NCBI GenBank assembly: GCA_036583965.1
Contig: JAZBQD010000001.1
Coordinates: 27,376,597 to 27,440,596, forward strand
From: Prunella strophiata
Lineage: Eukaryota > Chordata > Aves > Passeriformes > Prunellidae
Reading direction: 5' to 3'
DNA length: 64,000 bases
The notes under the pieces are model-generated. The model saw only the letters and a list, made by a program, of their open reading frames with translations. It was not told where the DNA came from and did no database searches. The translations under genes and the position numbers were made by a program. Positions 53,030-64,000 of the stretch are shown one piece after another (position 1 is the first letter of the stretch; every line of letters starts with the position of its first letter).

Positions 53030-53078
53030 CAAGAGTGACCACGATCAATAGTGCACAGGAGATCATTGATCACTCTTG
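53030..53078. repeat. interrupted 14/15-bp inverted repeat
   Basis: The right arm 'attgatcactcttg' (53065-53078) is complementary to 'caagagtga' (53030-53038) plus 'atcaat' (53044-53049). The left arm is interrupted by five bases 'ccacg', and the t at the junction is absorbed by the insertion. The spacer is 15 nt. Confidence 0.8.
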
Positions 53079-53324
53079 GCAGGACAGTCTCACTGACTAA
53101 CAGTAAACCAGATCACAGAAGATCCAAAAAACTGCCAGCCTGGAAAACAAAGAGCCTCTGGCTTCTCAGCATCATCCTGTGCAAGCAAACACAAGCTAGT
53201 AACTGCTACTGATGTGAATGATGGGGCCATGAATGAAATGTCTTTCCCAAAGCTGGGCCAGAAACACTGCTGACTCTGGACAAACTCAATTTTCCCCTCA
53301 CCAAAACAGGTTTACTTCCTAAAT

Positions 53325-53351
53325 ATTTTTTTCTTCTTTTTTTTTTTTTTT
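53325..53351. repeat. T-rich tract
   Basis: Runs of T with two C interruptions. Low complexity only. Confidence 0.92.
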
Positions 53352-55886
53352 AAATAATGTCTTCCCCCAGTCACCTTCACAGCAATTTCTCCAACCACCT
53401 TGCCTTACAATCCTCTTTCTTTTAGCTGCTGTTTTAATTTTTTGCCCACTACTTCTGATTCACTTTGTGATGAATGCTGACTCAGGACAATTTTCCTGAT
53501 GAGAATTTACAAGGGATAAACAGCCATATTATTTAACATTTTACCAATTATAATTTTGTTTATTAATCTCAGAATGATTTTGGTCATCTTTTCCTCATGG
53601 CTGACATGTAATCAGACCCCTTTGTCTTTCAAAAAAATTACCCAGGAAGTTATACCAAATTTTACATTTGTGCAGTTGAATATTTCTGTCTGTAACTTCA
53701 TATTCATCAATCAAAAAATTGCCTAAATTAAAAAAAAAATAGCTAAAAACAACAAGCCAACATTATTGACCTTGGGCATTGTTTGTAGTTTTAAAGGCCC
53801 TTCCCTGCTGTATGATTAAAGAACATTTTGGATCCTAGTCAAATCACTGCTGAAATTTCTCAGAATGCTCTTGAAGTCTGATAGAAAGAGAATGATAGCA
53901 ATTGTGATTAGTCAGTGTTCCAAACATTCTCATCATAGCCATGTATCCTGTATCCCTAACTGATACATTTATGTGTTTCAATTGAAACCTGGGGCTTTTT
54001 GGCTTGGGAAGTTTTACTTCATTTTCAATCACACAGGTGCCATTCCATAGACTTGACAGCCCTTGTCATCCTTATTTACTCCTCTCTCCAAGCTTTTATA
54101 TATATTTGAGTTGAGAACAGAACTCTATAAAGCATATAAGATGTGATCACACCATGAATTTACTAAGTAAAACAACAATGAGATCTCTTTTATTCCATAC
54201 AGGAAATCTGAGAGATATTGGAAATTTCTAAGATGTCACCACTACTAAGACCTGAGCTGACTGTGAAGAACTGAGGCTCTCATATCTAATTTTAATTGTC
54301 ATCTCAGAACCTATCCTTTTATATGCAAATTTTGTGTTAATTTTTCCCCTTGTGCATTGTGTAAAGTGAATGCCAGCTGAATAATCTCAGGACTGGGAGA
54401 TTTTCTGCTGACTTTTACAGTGTCAGCCATCCACAACTGCTCTTGGCTGGTTATAGTGGCCCAACACAAAAATTGTAGAGCATGATAAGTGCCTGATACA
54501 GATGGCTGAAAAGCCTTTGGGAGCCATGGTCCAAATACAACAGACCATGCTCCACCTCAATCTCATCCATTTCTAGACTTCTCTGAACATCTTTCACTTC
54601 CAAAAGGGGCAAGGTGCAGAAGAAATACACCAAAGAAAATATAAATGCAAATTTTCAAATGTAATTAGGAACCTAAAAATACAGATTCAGATTCATAAAA
54701 ATAGATTTTCCATAGCAATTGAGAGTGATTTTGAAAATTCTTTCAAGCAATCTTCAAGCCTCTGATCCTATCAGAGGATACAGTGAAAAGATGACTTTAA
54801 CTAAACTTTCCTCCAGTCTTAGCATCATATTCTAATAATACTTCTTCCTGAGTGTATGACTAGCAGAAACTATTCTGCATTTAAGGACCACAGATTGTAT
54901 TTCTGTACATTGTTTTACAATTTGAGAAGTAAAAAAATATGACCAATTCAGGCTGGAAAATCCAGAACATCATGCAAAAAACTGTTCATTAGAACTTAGC
55001 ATCTGTCAGCATGAAAAATCATATACAATTAATTTATTTTTATGATTCTATATAATTCTGTAAAACTGCACAGCTTGCCTGCTTCAGCATATTAAGACCA
55101 CAGGGAGGTAAAGCACAGTAGTCATCCTTCACAATCAAAATGTGTTTAACAAGATTGTTAAGGGAATTCTCTTAACATCCCCTTAGTAGCTGCATGGGCA
55201 ACTGGTCAGCTAGTGAGCCATGGTGATGTTTTTACAGTGCCTGCCCCACTCATCACCATCCTGCCCAGCATCTGCACTTAGCACTCGACATGCTTCCCCT
55301 TCTGATGGCACAGGAACACATTACACAATATCAGCCTGGCCTTGGAAACCTCTGTGTTACCTGGTTCCTACTGAGGTGAAAGTGAGGACCAAACCTGGTA
55401 TGTTTTGCCTTATAGAAGCAGCAAAATAATTGGGAAAAAAAATGAAATGTGATCCTTTAAAATAGTTCAATATTTCAGCTGATTAGCTAACAGTTCAGAA
55501 ATGTCTTAAAATATACATAAAAAGCTCCCAAACACCAAAACCCATTCCAAAGGACAAAATTATTGCAATAGCAATTATTGGAGCACAATCCCCTCTGTAA
55601 TTTTAAGTCAAGGAAAATTGCAGAATGTGAAAAGGAAAGGAAATGCTAGGTTGGGTTTTGAGCTGATATTCCTTCCTAGCTTATCCTCATGGTTACCTTG
55701 AAGATAATTTCTTTTCCCTTCTCCTGCATGGAATCTGATATTCCCAAGAAGGTAGTTCAGAAGAGATGATGAAGAGTTAAAAGATTAAGGCATGATGTGT
55801 GAGTACAATACAACAGTCAAATTTAACAAAATAAATGAAATAGGGGCTTTACAGAAAACAAATTAGACATCTACCTTACAGTAAGG

Positions 55887-55912
55887 AAAAGAAAAAAAAA
55901 AAAAAAAAAAAA
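55887..55912. repeat. A-rich tract
   Basis: Twenty-five of 26 bases are A, including a run of at least 20. It marks the left edge of an abrupt shift to GC-richer sequence. Confidence 0.95.
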
Positions 55913-56165
55913 GAGTGCAGCTGCTGCATGGGGCACTTATCACAACTTCCAGAACATATTTGACCGGTGTCCTGTAGGTGTTGAAGGATGTGCTGAGAGC
56001 CACAGGTCAGTGCTTGCCCAGCTGGAGCTCGGGCTGTGTCAGGTCCCTGCTCAGATGCTCGCAGGCATTTGCTGTGTGTGCTGGTGCCACCTACAGCGAG
56101 CTGCTGGCAGCTCCACCGGCTCTCATCCCCCTCCCTGAGCAGAGCAGGTGTCTGAAAGAACGACC
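55913..56165. other. GC- and CpG-richer patch of unknown origin
   Basis: About 250 bp with several CpGs (in accggt, ctcggg, tcgcag, gcgagc, accggc, acgac) in a window where CpG is otherwise rare. Open frames cross it on both strands (55978-56190 + and 55876-56175 -), but neither peptide is recognised. It is too small for a CpG-island promoter call. Confidence 0.5.
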
Positions 56166-56260
56166 CAAAATGCATAAAAAATGCATTTAAAAGAGCAAAA
56201 CAGGCCTTTCATGATACGGACAAATTGGTGTAGCAAATGAAAACAACATTATTTAGAAAA

Positions 56261-56284
56261 AGAAGCAGGCAGGCAAGCAAGCAG
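56261..56284. repeat. (GCAG/GCAA)n tetranucleotide repeat
   Basis: About six tetranucleotide units alternating between gcag and gcaa. Confidence 0.85.
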
Positions 56285-57421
56285 GTAAAAACAGAGGGAG
56301 AGATCAATGAGTACTCAAATACTAGCCTAGTAAGCAAAATGCAAGCCAGATCATCTGGCTTTTGCTAACAGATATGCAAATAAAAAGAAAATGATTATTC
56401 AGCTTGTAGAAAAAGAGCACAGATGGATAAGATGAACATGTATTTCTGACTCTGAATTTATCTCACCATATCTTTTTTTCCATTGCCAGTACAATAACAC
56501 CATGTCTTTTGTTATTCTGTTACCCCTTTCTGCATGTGTTTGATAGATGACAAACACTATTATCAGCAGAAAAATGCAAAATGGAAACTCAGCAGTGAGA
56601 GTATCAAACAGATGTGTTTGGCCCTGAAGAAGACATTGAGGAATCTGAGGACTCCTAGCTTTGTCATAGACTTATTCATACATTTCTGAGCACGTCTAAG
56701 CAGCTCATCACAGAGCAGTGCAGAGTCTTAAACTAGAATGTCCACATCAAGTGCTCAGTAAATTCTGGTTCCTATGTCCAGCACAGCAAATCTGTTTTAC
56801 AGCATCTCTCTGGGCAGAATTAATGAGTCAAGCCCTGTCAGTGTTACAGGACTCAGTCAGTGGCAGTTTAAAGCCATTCAAGCTCTCAGAGCTAAGGTGA
56901 AGTCCTGTCCTACATCAGCACCTCAGACCTGTTCATGTTTCTCTTCCCACTCACAAAGCAAGACAACATTTCTTCTTTCACCTTGTTACTTATGTTTTCT
57001 ATTCAGTCTGCTTAATCTGGCACAAATGATACTTTTTTGGAAAGCTGTCTTGTCCAGAACCTATGTGGCAGTGACATGACTGCAGCTGGGCTCAGCTGAG
57101 GCTTTTAAATTGCAGCTTTAAAAAAAGGCAACAGAAAGAACTATGTAATACTTAAGGGTACGTGGAGGTGACTCCCTTTGCTTAGATTTGCTAGCAGGAT
57201 GCCCTAATTTCAAAACCATCATTTACAAATATCTATAACACAGATATAAGGTAGTAAGAGTTGGAGTTTGTGGCATGATAGATGATTAGTTTGGAAAGTG
57301 AGGGTGTAAAAGTAAATTTCATCATGGTAGTATGATCCTAATACTGTCCATTGTATGGTGTTTGTGGCACTTGTAAGCAAGTTCCATTGCTTCTCTCTAA
57401 ATATCCTGATTTTATTTTCAG

Positions 57422-57577
57422 TAAATACTGTGGAATTGGTGAATAACAAGGATACATGGAGAAATATTAGCAGCTGTACTTCAGAGAATCACAGACTCAT
57501 AGAAAAGTTAACTTTGGAAAAGACCTCTATGGAAATGACCTCCAGACATTTTGCTTAATGAAAAATCCCTGATGAAG
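57422..57577 (+). other. candidate cryptic exon containing a CR1 fragment
   Basis: The left boundary is a strong acceptor: a pyrimidine-rich tract with 'cctgat' as a plausible branch point, ending 'ttttcag' at 57421. The right boundary is 'gaag|gtaagt' at 57577/57578, an excellent 5' splice site. The interval is 156 nt, a typical vertebrate exon length. All three frames contain stops, the third only at 'gcttaa' close to the end, so it could serve as a noncoding or poison exon. No protein is encoded that I recognise. Confidence 0.28.
57483..57550 (-). mobile_element. CR1 LINE 3' terminal fragment, antisense
   Basis: A short antisense CR1 end. The tail repeat 'gagaatcacagactcatag' is followed by 'ggaaaagacctct', the standard opening of the reverse-complemented 3' UTR. 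About 68 bp are recognisable before similarity is lost. The fragment sits wholly inside a possible exon at 57422-57577, described separately, so it may be an exonised repeat. Confidence 0.72.
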
Positions 57578-60500
57578 GTAAGTTAATCAGGTATTGCTGA
57601 AGGAGAAGTGAGAACTGAACCTACTCTTCATTTCACTACTCACACACCAGAGGTTCCAGCCAAAACCTGCCTCACATGGCTTGGAAACCAGAAAGAAGAC
57701 AAAGCTTTTTACATGAGCCTTTTGCATCAAACAAATAATTTTGATTTCAGTCCACCTGAGCTTTCTGCACAGCTTTTCTCCCATGCTAATTCTTATATTT
57801 ACCTGAGACTTATTATTATCTGCAAATATTTTGCCTAAGTTTTGTCAGAATAGCTGTCTACACTTGAAATGCCTTCATTGTCTTCATCTGCCAAGAATTC
57901 TTTCCCTGTACCAAGCCAATAGAGCCAGGACTCTTCCCTTCAGTGCCTCTTAAATTATCCTAACACACTCTCAGCACTTTCCAAATACTTCTCCTGGGCC
58001 TCAGCCTTTGTCTTGCCTAACACAGATCCTAATTGTCTTGAGGCAGAGAACATTGTTTTACCACCTAAAAAGCCCTGTAAGTTTACAGCTTATGTAAATG
58101 CTTGCTCATAATAATAGCTGTGATATACACTATGTAATGTAAAGATGCATTGAAGATCAGCTGGCCAAACAAATCACAAGTCATGAGATAACAATCACTA
58201 ACCACTAACTGCACATTTTGGCCTGTGCAAAACAGAAAGATTCACTGACTTTGGACTCGAAGAAACAGATTTCAGTGGGAAAAAAAAAAAAATCCAGCCA
58301 AGTTAGAATAAGGCTAAACTGAGGGGAGGCAAAATTTATACAAATATCCTAGGATTCTAAAAAATCCTGAGCCTAGGGCTAGTACCAATTAAAAAGGACC
58401 AACAGCATTGCATTCAAGTACAGTAGCTCTCTTTCAAATTTTATACTACTTAATGTTGCCTACCAGAAAATGGTATTTCCCAAGGTGATCTAGAATTATT
58501 TAAGGCTACAAAAATTATATTTGTGAGTGTTTGACCTTAACCCTGTGATGTTCCACTTAAGTATCTCTATGATTTCAAAGTTACAAACAATTTCCTAAAA
58601 CATGTACCTCGGGTTACAGCTACATCAGTGTGGAGGATGGGAAGGAGCAGACATGCTAACACTTCAGAAGTATTTTAGGATTCTCACTAAAACCCACTGA
58701 ACTATCATAAGAGAAAATCTAGGAAGTTTCTTGCAGAGACTTTTATCTGTGTGCTGCAGTATGGTCTCATCCCTTAGATAAAATTGCTACCATTATTCAT
58801 ATGATATTTGCTAAATTAGGTGTGCATTTCTGTAAGCATTGTTTTTTCCAGGGATGCTCCATATACATCCCTGACTGCCAGTTACAGTCCCCCTTGAGAG
58901 AAATGAAGCTATGAGTAATAGAGACAAACAGAGTGGAAAGTGGCATAAAATGAAAATAAACATTAATAATCTTTAACCTCACGCTGATTCATTGGCTCAC
59001 ACAAATCAGCACCCTGGGATTTGGTCCCTGTTACAGAGAGGGAACTCAGGGTATTAAGTCTTTAATCATAAAGGCACTTAAGCACTATCTTTAGCACTGG
59101 CATTAGAGTAAGGCCAAGGCAGTGAGCTGGCAGCTCGTGCACCAAACCATCAATCTGCACCTGAGGCTGGGTCAGTGTGTGGGGCTGTCCTGTTACTGCT
59201 GCTCATTTCCATCTCATATGTGAAGGCTTTGGAAAGGTTGAGAGGGAAATCTCCAGCACACACAGAAACCTTCCACTTAGCCAAGAAGGGGAAGTGTGCT
59301 GGTGTAAAAGCTGGGAAAAGACAGCAAAGGCACCACTTTGTTGGTGTCATCCAGCTGAGAGGGCAAAGAGAGCTGAATGCAGAGACTACAGCCCATATCA
59401 GTCACTGGAAAAACATTATGAGAAGACAATATACCACTTCATGCTTTCCTAAAGTTTGGAATTGTTTAATGGTGAGTACTGGATCTGGTCATTTTCATAT
59501 CCTGCAGCTCTCCAACTGCTGGAAAGAGCTGTCTCTTAGATTCCACATCTATGAGACAATAAGGGTTTACTACTGCTTTGATCTTTCTATTCCTGTATAA
59601 ATTACATATTTATCAAAATATTTTAAGTTCCCCATCTACCTATGTTCACTTCTGTGTATTCATCCATGACACATTTTTTTTTTTATTATTTTTGAAAACA
59701 CAAACATGAATTTTATCTTTTTTTTCTGTGTAGTTGTTATCAAAGTTTTAATGGAAGTTAAAAAAAAAGTAAACTTTATTTCTAAACAGCCAATACCTTT
59801 ATCCATGTGTTTTAACCCTATTTTTCTAGACACAAAAGCCAGCCTACTACCATGGCTTATCCCTCTGGCTCAAACATGGCTCATGAGCATCAATACTGTA
59901 GGAAAATATTTTTCTCACCATTACCTTTGAGAGGCCTCCCACTCTTCACAGAAGATTCTCTACAGTGCTGTTGAGTCAAATCTATTTTGCCCTGAAAAAT
60001 CTCAATTTTCAAGACTCAACACTTCAGTGATCACACAGTTAGCAGTACTCAGCCTTTAGATGGTACAAGGCCAGTGAAGGGAATGGCCCCAGATGCTCAG
60101 AGTCCTCAGTACTGCTGAGTAGAACTCATAGGATGGCAGCACACAGCTACTAATACTTTACAAACATTGTTCAGTGATACTTGAGCTAGAAGATGAAATG
60201 AGTCTAAAACTTGTATTTATAAGTAGGACAATGAAGACAACAAGTTAAATAGGCTGTAATTTGGGTGTATTTATTTCCTACACCACACTTAGGCTGAGCT
60301 TTGAGGAACATGAAATCAATATTTAACTGAGTAACTTCAAAAATAAGTAAGTAAACAATGTACATGGCCAGTAAAGAATTACTTCAGTCCCATGCAAAAA
60401 TCTTTTTTTTGAAAGAAATACAATGTTTCTAAATTTTGAATTGATTCTTAGACTATTACAGTAATCCCAATTTTAAAAGTCTGCTAGCATGCCAGGTCAG

Positions 60501-63500
60501 GGATATAGTTGTATTTTAGGCTGAATGAAGTGTAAAATCCTGACACTGGGTAGCAGAATGGATTTAGCTATATGTTAGAAAACATCTGGAAAACAGTTTA
60601 AAAGTTCTGGATTTCAAGTATAGCCTCTGAATGCAAAAAGAACCGTGGCAACAATGGCTTTCTGGAGAATTTTCTTCTTCATAGTGCTAATATGAAACTC
60701 CCACCAGGACCAACTGCCATAATTTCAACTCAGTAATTCCTATATTTTAATTTAAAATTAGTTAATTAGGAACAGAGGTGAAGCAGTTCCAGTCTCTTGC
60801 CAAAGTTCAGTCCTTCCATGTCAGTGTTTTGTCACTACTGCCTGCAGTAACCAGCTCTGCTTAGGGACCCCTGCTCATGCTACAGGACACTGCTTGGAAC
60901 AGACCATTGTCTATATTGCCCCAAGACTATTCAGCTGCAATCAACACAACAATCCTTGGAAAACTCCTCCAAAGACATTCCTCCACAGCAGCAGGAACAT
61001 TTTTAGGGCACTTATTTATAGACATTTTTGGCTAAAGGTAGACAAATATGATTTAGACTTTCTAATCCTTCCATATCACAGTAGCACTTTAGGGCTTATG
61101 TTCTTAAACTCAAGCTGGGGAGGGAGGCAGCCAGAGGAAGGAGGAAATTAGGAAAAAACCCCACAAATATTGTTTTCTGCTATTTTATGATTAATTTCAA
61201 ATATAGCCTCTCTCCAATTTTCCAAAGCTGCCTCCCCCCTCTACAGTATAAACCATATAAATATATAAAAATGTGAAATATGTTAAAATACATATTTAAT
61301 AAGTAGCCACTGCTGAAACTTAACCTTTGAGGCTACTCTATTCATTTATAATTAGTTTAGGAGCTGTTTTTTGTGTACTTCCATGATACAATCCTTCTAT
61401 AACCACAGAGATTAGTGTCATGGTCATTGCAGTAAAAGTGAAATGAATTTTTTAACAATCCTTTATTTTTACCATCATTTTTCCTATCACTGAAATGCTA
61501 AGAAGGATGACATAACAGCTGATATGTAGTTATGATTAATTATTTTTCCTCCTAAATAACTGGAAATGTGACATGTAAGAACTAAGAAGGTCTGAATGGG
61601 GAAAGAATTGCAGCTGCTCCATGAAATAAATATCACTGAAGCCATATTTTTAAATCTACAGTTTCTTTGCTTTTGTAATGGAGATATCACAGCCAAAGAT
61701 TCATCAGAAATTTCATCAATCCCAAGTGGAATTCACTCATGAATAGCAGCATTCCCCTGACACAGCATGTAATCCTCTTGTTACTCAGGAAAGTAGAAAA
61801 CCAAAACCCTCCTTTTGAGCACATTTATATAAATATAGAGAAACTTTGCACAGAACAACATAGGACACCAATTTAGCTAAGCAAAGGCCACAAAAGTCCC
61901 ATAAAGTTTTATTGCAGGATTGATTTTGTGTGTATATATATTAATATGCTAAACATATCACAGCATTTGGCTTCAGTACAGACTGAAAAAGTAGGAAAGG
62001 CCAACAAGACTGAGGACAGCTTAGCATCAGAATTGCTATAGAAATAATAAGGGAAGAGGCAAAAAAGCCAAATTAGAGTATTCTGAACACCTTTTGAAAG
62101 GTTATTCCTTTTAATTAGAATTTTTCCAGATAAAATATACTCGCCTGTGACCAAGAAATCCTAAAAGTCCTAGGGAACAAAGGAAAATTAAATTTAAAAA
62201 GTTTGAGAGCTGCATAAATTTTCATATGTAAATATAGGAAGTAAGCATACCTTTGAAGAGGAATTATGACAATGATATTTTAAAAAATGCAATTAACATA
62301 TAATGTAGTCATAAGGTCTGATCTGCCCTTAGTCAGACCCTGTGTGTATTTCTGGAGAACAATGACAAGGGCTTGAAAAACCCTTAGGCCACAACGGCAG
62401 CTTTTATCCAATCCACTTTATCCCTCAGTGCAGCAGCACAGCTTTGTAGCTTTGTGTTTGTGCTCAAGGTCGCCCGGACCTCCCCCAGCCCTCAGGGCAC
62501 AGCTGATGACAGCTCTCCATGCAATGCTGGGTTCTCTGATGGAAACACAATTTAAAAGGGAAACCTTTTCCTTTGGAGTAACCACCATCTGCACTGCTGG
62601 GATTTTCTCTTAGAGACCTGTACTATTCATGTTTTGTATCTGATGTGTTGAACTCAATAGACCATTACAAGGTTCAGCTCGGGGTTTTTTGGCAGTGGGT
62701 CCTTTATTTTTAACTGTCAGTGCTGATAGGCATCTGTGTCTCCTCTGGTTTGACTCCCTGCCTGCTACACTCATTTTAGTTAACATAACATTCATTAAAA
62801 TAACCACTAATCAGCAGCTGAACAGGACTTGCCTGGATACCCTAACCATAAGCTTTCATAAAACAGCTGTTAAGCATCATTAATAAAAAGAAAAAGCAAA
62901 AAACTGGAAGATACTTTCCAAACTCTCTCCACCCTCAGAAATCCCAGGAGAGGTCAACTGGGCAGCCCATTTCCTGAAAGCTGCTGCAGGTCCAGATTTC
63001 CTGGCTTTGGTTCTTGAATTCATTCCAGGTGATCCCACTAATCTTGATGGATTTACTCTAGGTCTGCTGATGGTGCCTTGAAGACATGATCTCAGGGCTG
63101 CTTCACATTCATCCAAGTCCACAAACAAAAGGGGCATTTTTACCTCCTTAGGGCTGTCTAAAGAACTCATCCTTCTGTTATTCCTACCTGCCCAGCCACC
63201 CCCAGCCAAATCCTATTCATTTGCTCAAGCCACACTGGAAATTAGTTCAAAGCACCTACATCAACTACAATACTTCAGGAGCCACCAGCAGCATGAGGAA
63301 GCCAGTCCTCCTTGAAACATTTTATGTGATAAAATTTGGTCTTCTTTTGCTCTTCATTTGCACTGGACAATACTAACTACCAGTTCTAGGTACTTAGATG
63401 AAAGAGGAATTACAAAATCTGACAAGTGTCTCCTTGTATCTTAAGCCTCATTCTTTGGAGTATTGTGATATTTAACTGGACTTCATTATTACCTCACTAT

Positions 63501-64000
63501 TGCTCAGAATAATAACAATAAGTCATTAAATGAATTTCTGTTCACTTTAAGTAATAGCCAATTTCTTTTCATACTGCTCTGTATTTTGATCCATGAAAAC
63601 TACCTAGTAAATGCTTTGTCCATATTAGAGGTGAGCAACATTAAAAAATGTCTGAAAGACCACAAAATCTTTTCAGCTGAAAACTACAAATCCCCAGAAT
63701 AGCAATATATATTTTGTGCAAGGAGAAAGCAGTGGAGAGGACAAGTTTTGGGGAAGGAAGGGTGGAGGGGTGTGTGGTTATTTTTATTTTTTTTTTCTAT
63801 TCTCAGCAATTTACTTCACCAGTCATGAGACAATAACCAAAGGTCATAGTTAAGTTGGGCTGGATATGATAAAAATGGCCTCATGAAAAAGGCTTCCTAC
63901 TCTATAGATGCTTAAATGATTTTATTGCTTGGCTAATAGTTTATTTAGAAAAACAAAATAACTGTACCAATGCTATTGCTTAGAAATATTCATTGCACAG
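57551..64000. other. gene-free AT-rich sequence
   Basis: No gene or large repeat recognised. Short A/T runs occur at about 58280 and 59672. Modestly GC-richer patches lie at 62390-62540 and 62940-63230 without CpG-island character. Open frames at 59175-59600 (+, opening on GTG) and 62880-63209 (-) show no familiar motif and are read as chance. Confidence 0.6.

Larger units (their letters stand above)
45001..57482. other. gene-free sequence with several splice-like signals
   Basis: No CDS recognised. Contains strong acceptor-like sites ending at 46065 and 46199, a consensus donor at 46555 and a joined acceptor/donor at 49008-49011. It also holds an A tract at 48260-48281, an inverted repeat at 53030-53078, a T-rich tract at 53325-53351 and a GC/CpG-richer patch at 55913-56165 directly after an A tract. 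The intervening sequence is unique and AT-rich. Confidence 0.6.

Noticed and set aside
59175..59600. Two overlapping + frames of 141 and 91 codons
   Set aside because: Both open on non-ATG or unsupported starts and overlap each other in different frames, and neither peptide resembles a known family. There is no splice or promoter context.
1..64000. Endogenous retrovirus or LTR element
   Set aside because: I saw no paired LTR-like direct repeats, no primer-binding site and no gag/pol-like frames. Short degraded solo LTRs could still be missed without a repeat library.
1..64000. tRNA genes, CRISPR arrays, bacterial operons
   Set aside because: No B-box 'ggttcga' core was seen on either strand, there are no regularly spaced repeats, and the general texture is that of a vertebrate genome.

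Overview
The window reads as a gene-free stretch of a large, AT-rich vertebrate chromosome, most likely from a bird or another sauropsid. The best organism clue is the interspersed repeats. The recognisable ones are 3' ends of CR1 LINE elements, the dominant retrotransposon family of birds and other reptiles. I saw no mammalian Alu, B1 or L1 sequence. CpG is scarce almost everywhere, homopolymer A/T tracts and short microsatellites are common, and there is no operon-like organisation. All open reading frames are short (longest 152 codons, and that one opens on TTG rather than ATG), most are explained by chance or by repeats, and none resembles a protein family I recognise. I therefore annotate no CDS.

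Layout. 1-7239 is unique AT-rich sequence with A/T tracts, a 20-bp tandem duplication, three notable inverted repeats (1600-1623, 3763-3819, 5593-5613) and a decayed CR1-like tail near 4238-4342. 7240-7670 is a clear sense-strand CR1 3' fragment. 7671-25070 is unique sequence with a long T tract (7960-8013), a pair of adjacent stem-loops (12053-12094) and a few micro-repeats. 25071-25129 is an (ATA)n microsatellite. 25130-39621 is unique sequence with small duplications and hairpins. 39622-39748 is an antisense CR1 end. 43400-45000 has the texture of conserved noncoding regulatory DNA, though conservation cannot be tested here. 45001-57482 contains most of the splice-like signals. 57483-57550 is a short antisense CR1 tail. 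57551-64000 is unique sequence with nothing firmly assignable.

The most interesting signals are splice-like and lie on the + strand. The first is a pyrimidine tract ending in a joined acceptor/donor (AG|GT) at 49008-49011, the form of a recursive splice site. The second is a 156-nt acceptor-to-donor interval at 57422-57577 that includes the CR1 fragment, so it could be an exonised or poison exon. If real, they would mean the window lies inside a very long intron transcribed left to right. That is inference: such sites also arise by chance in 64 kb, and conservation plus RNA-seq would decide it.

I found no tRNA, rRNA, CRISPR array, full-length transposon, endogenous retrovirus or CpG-island promoter.
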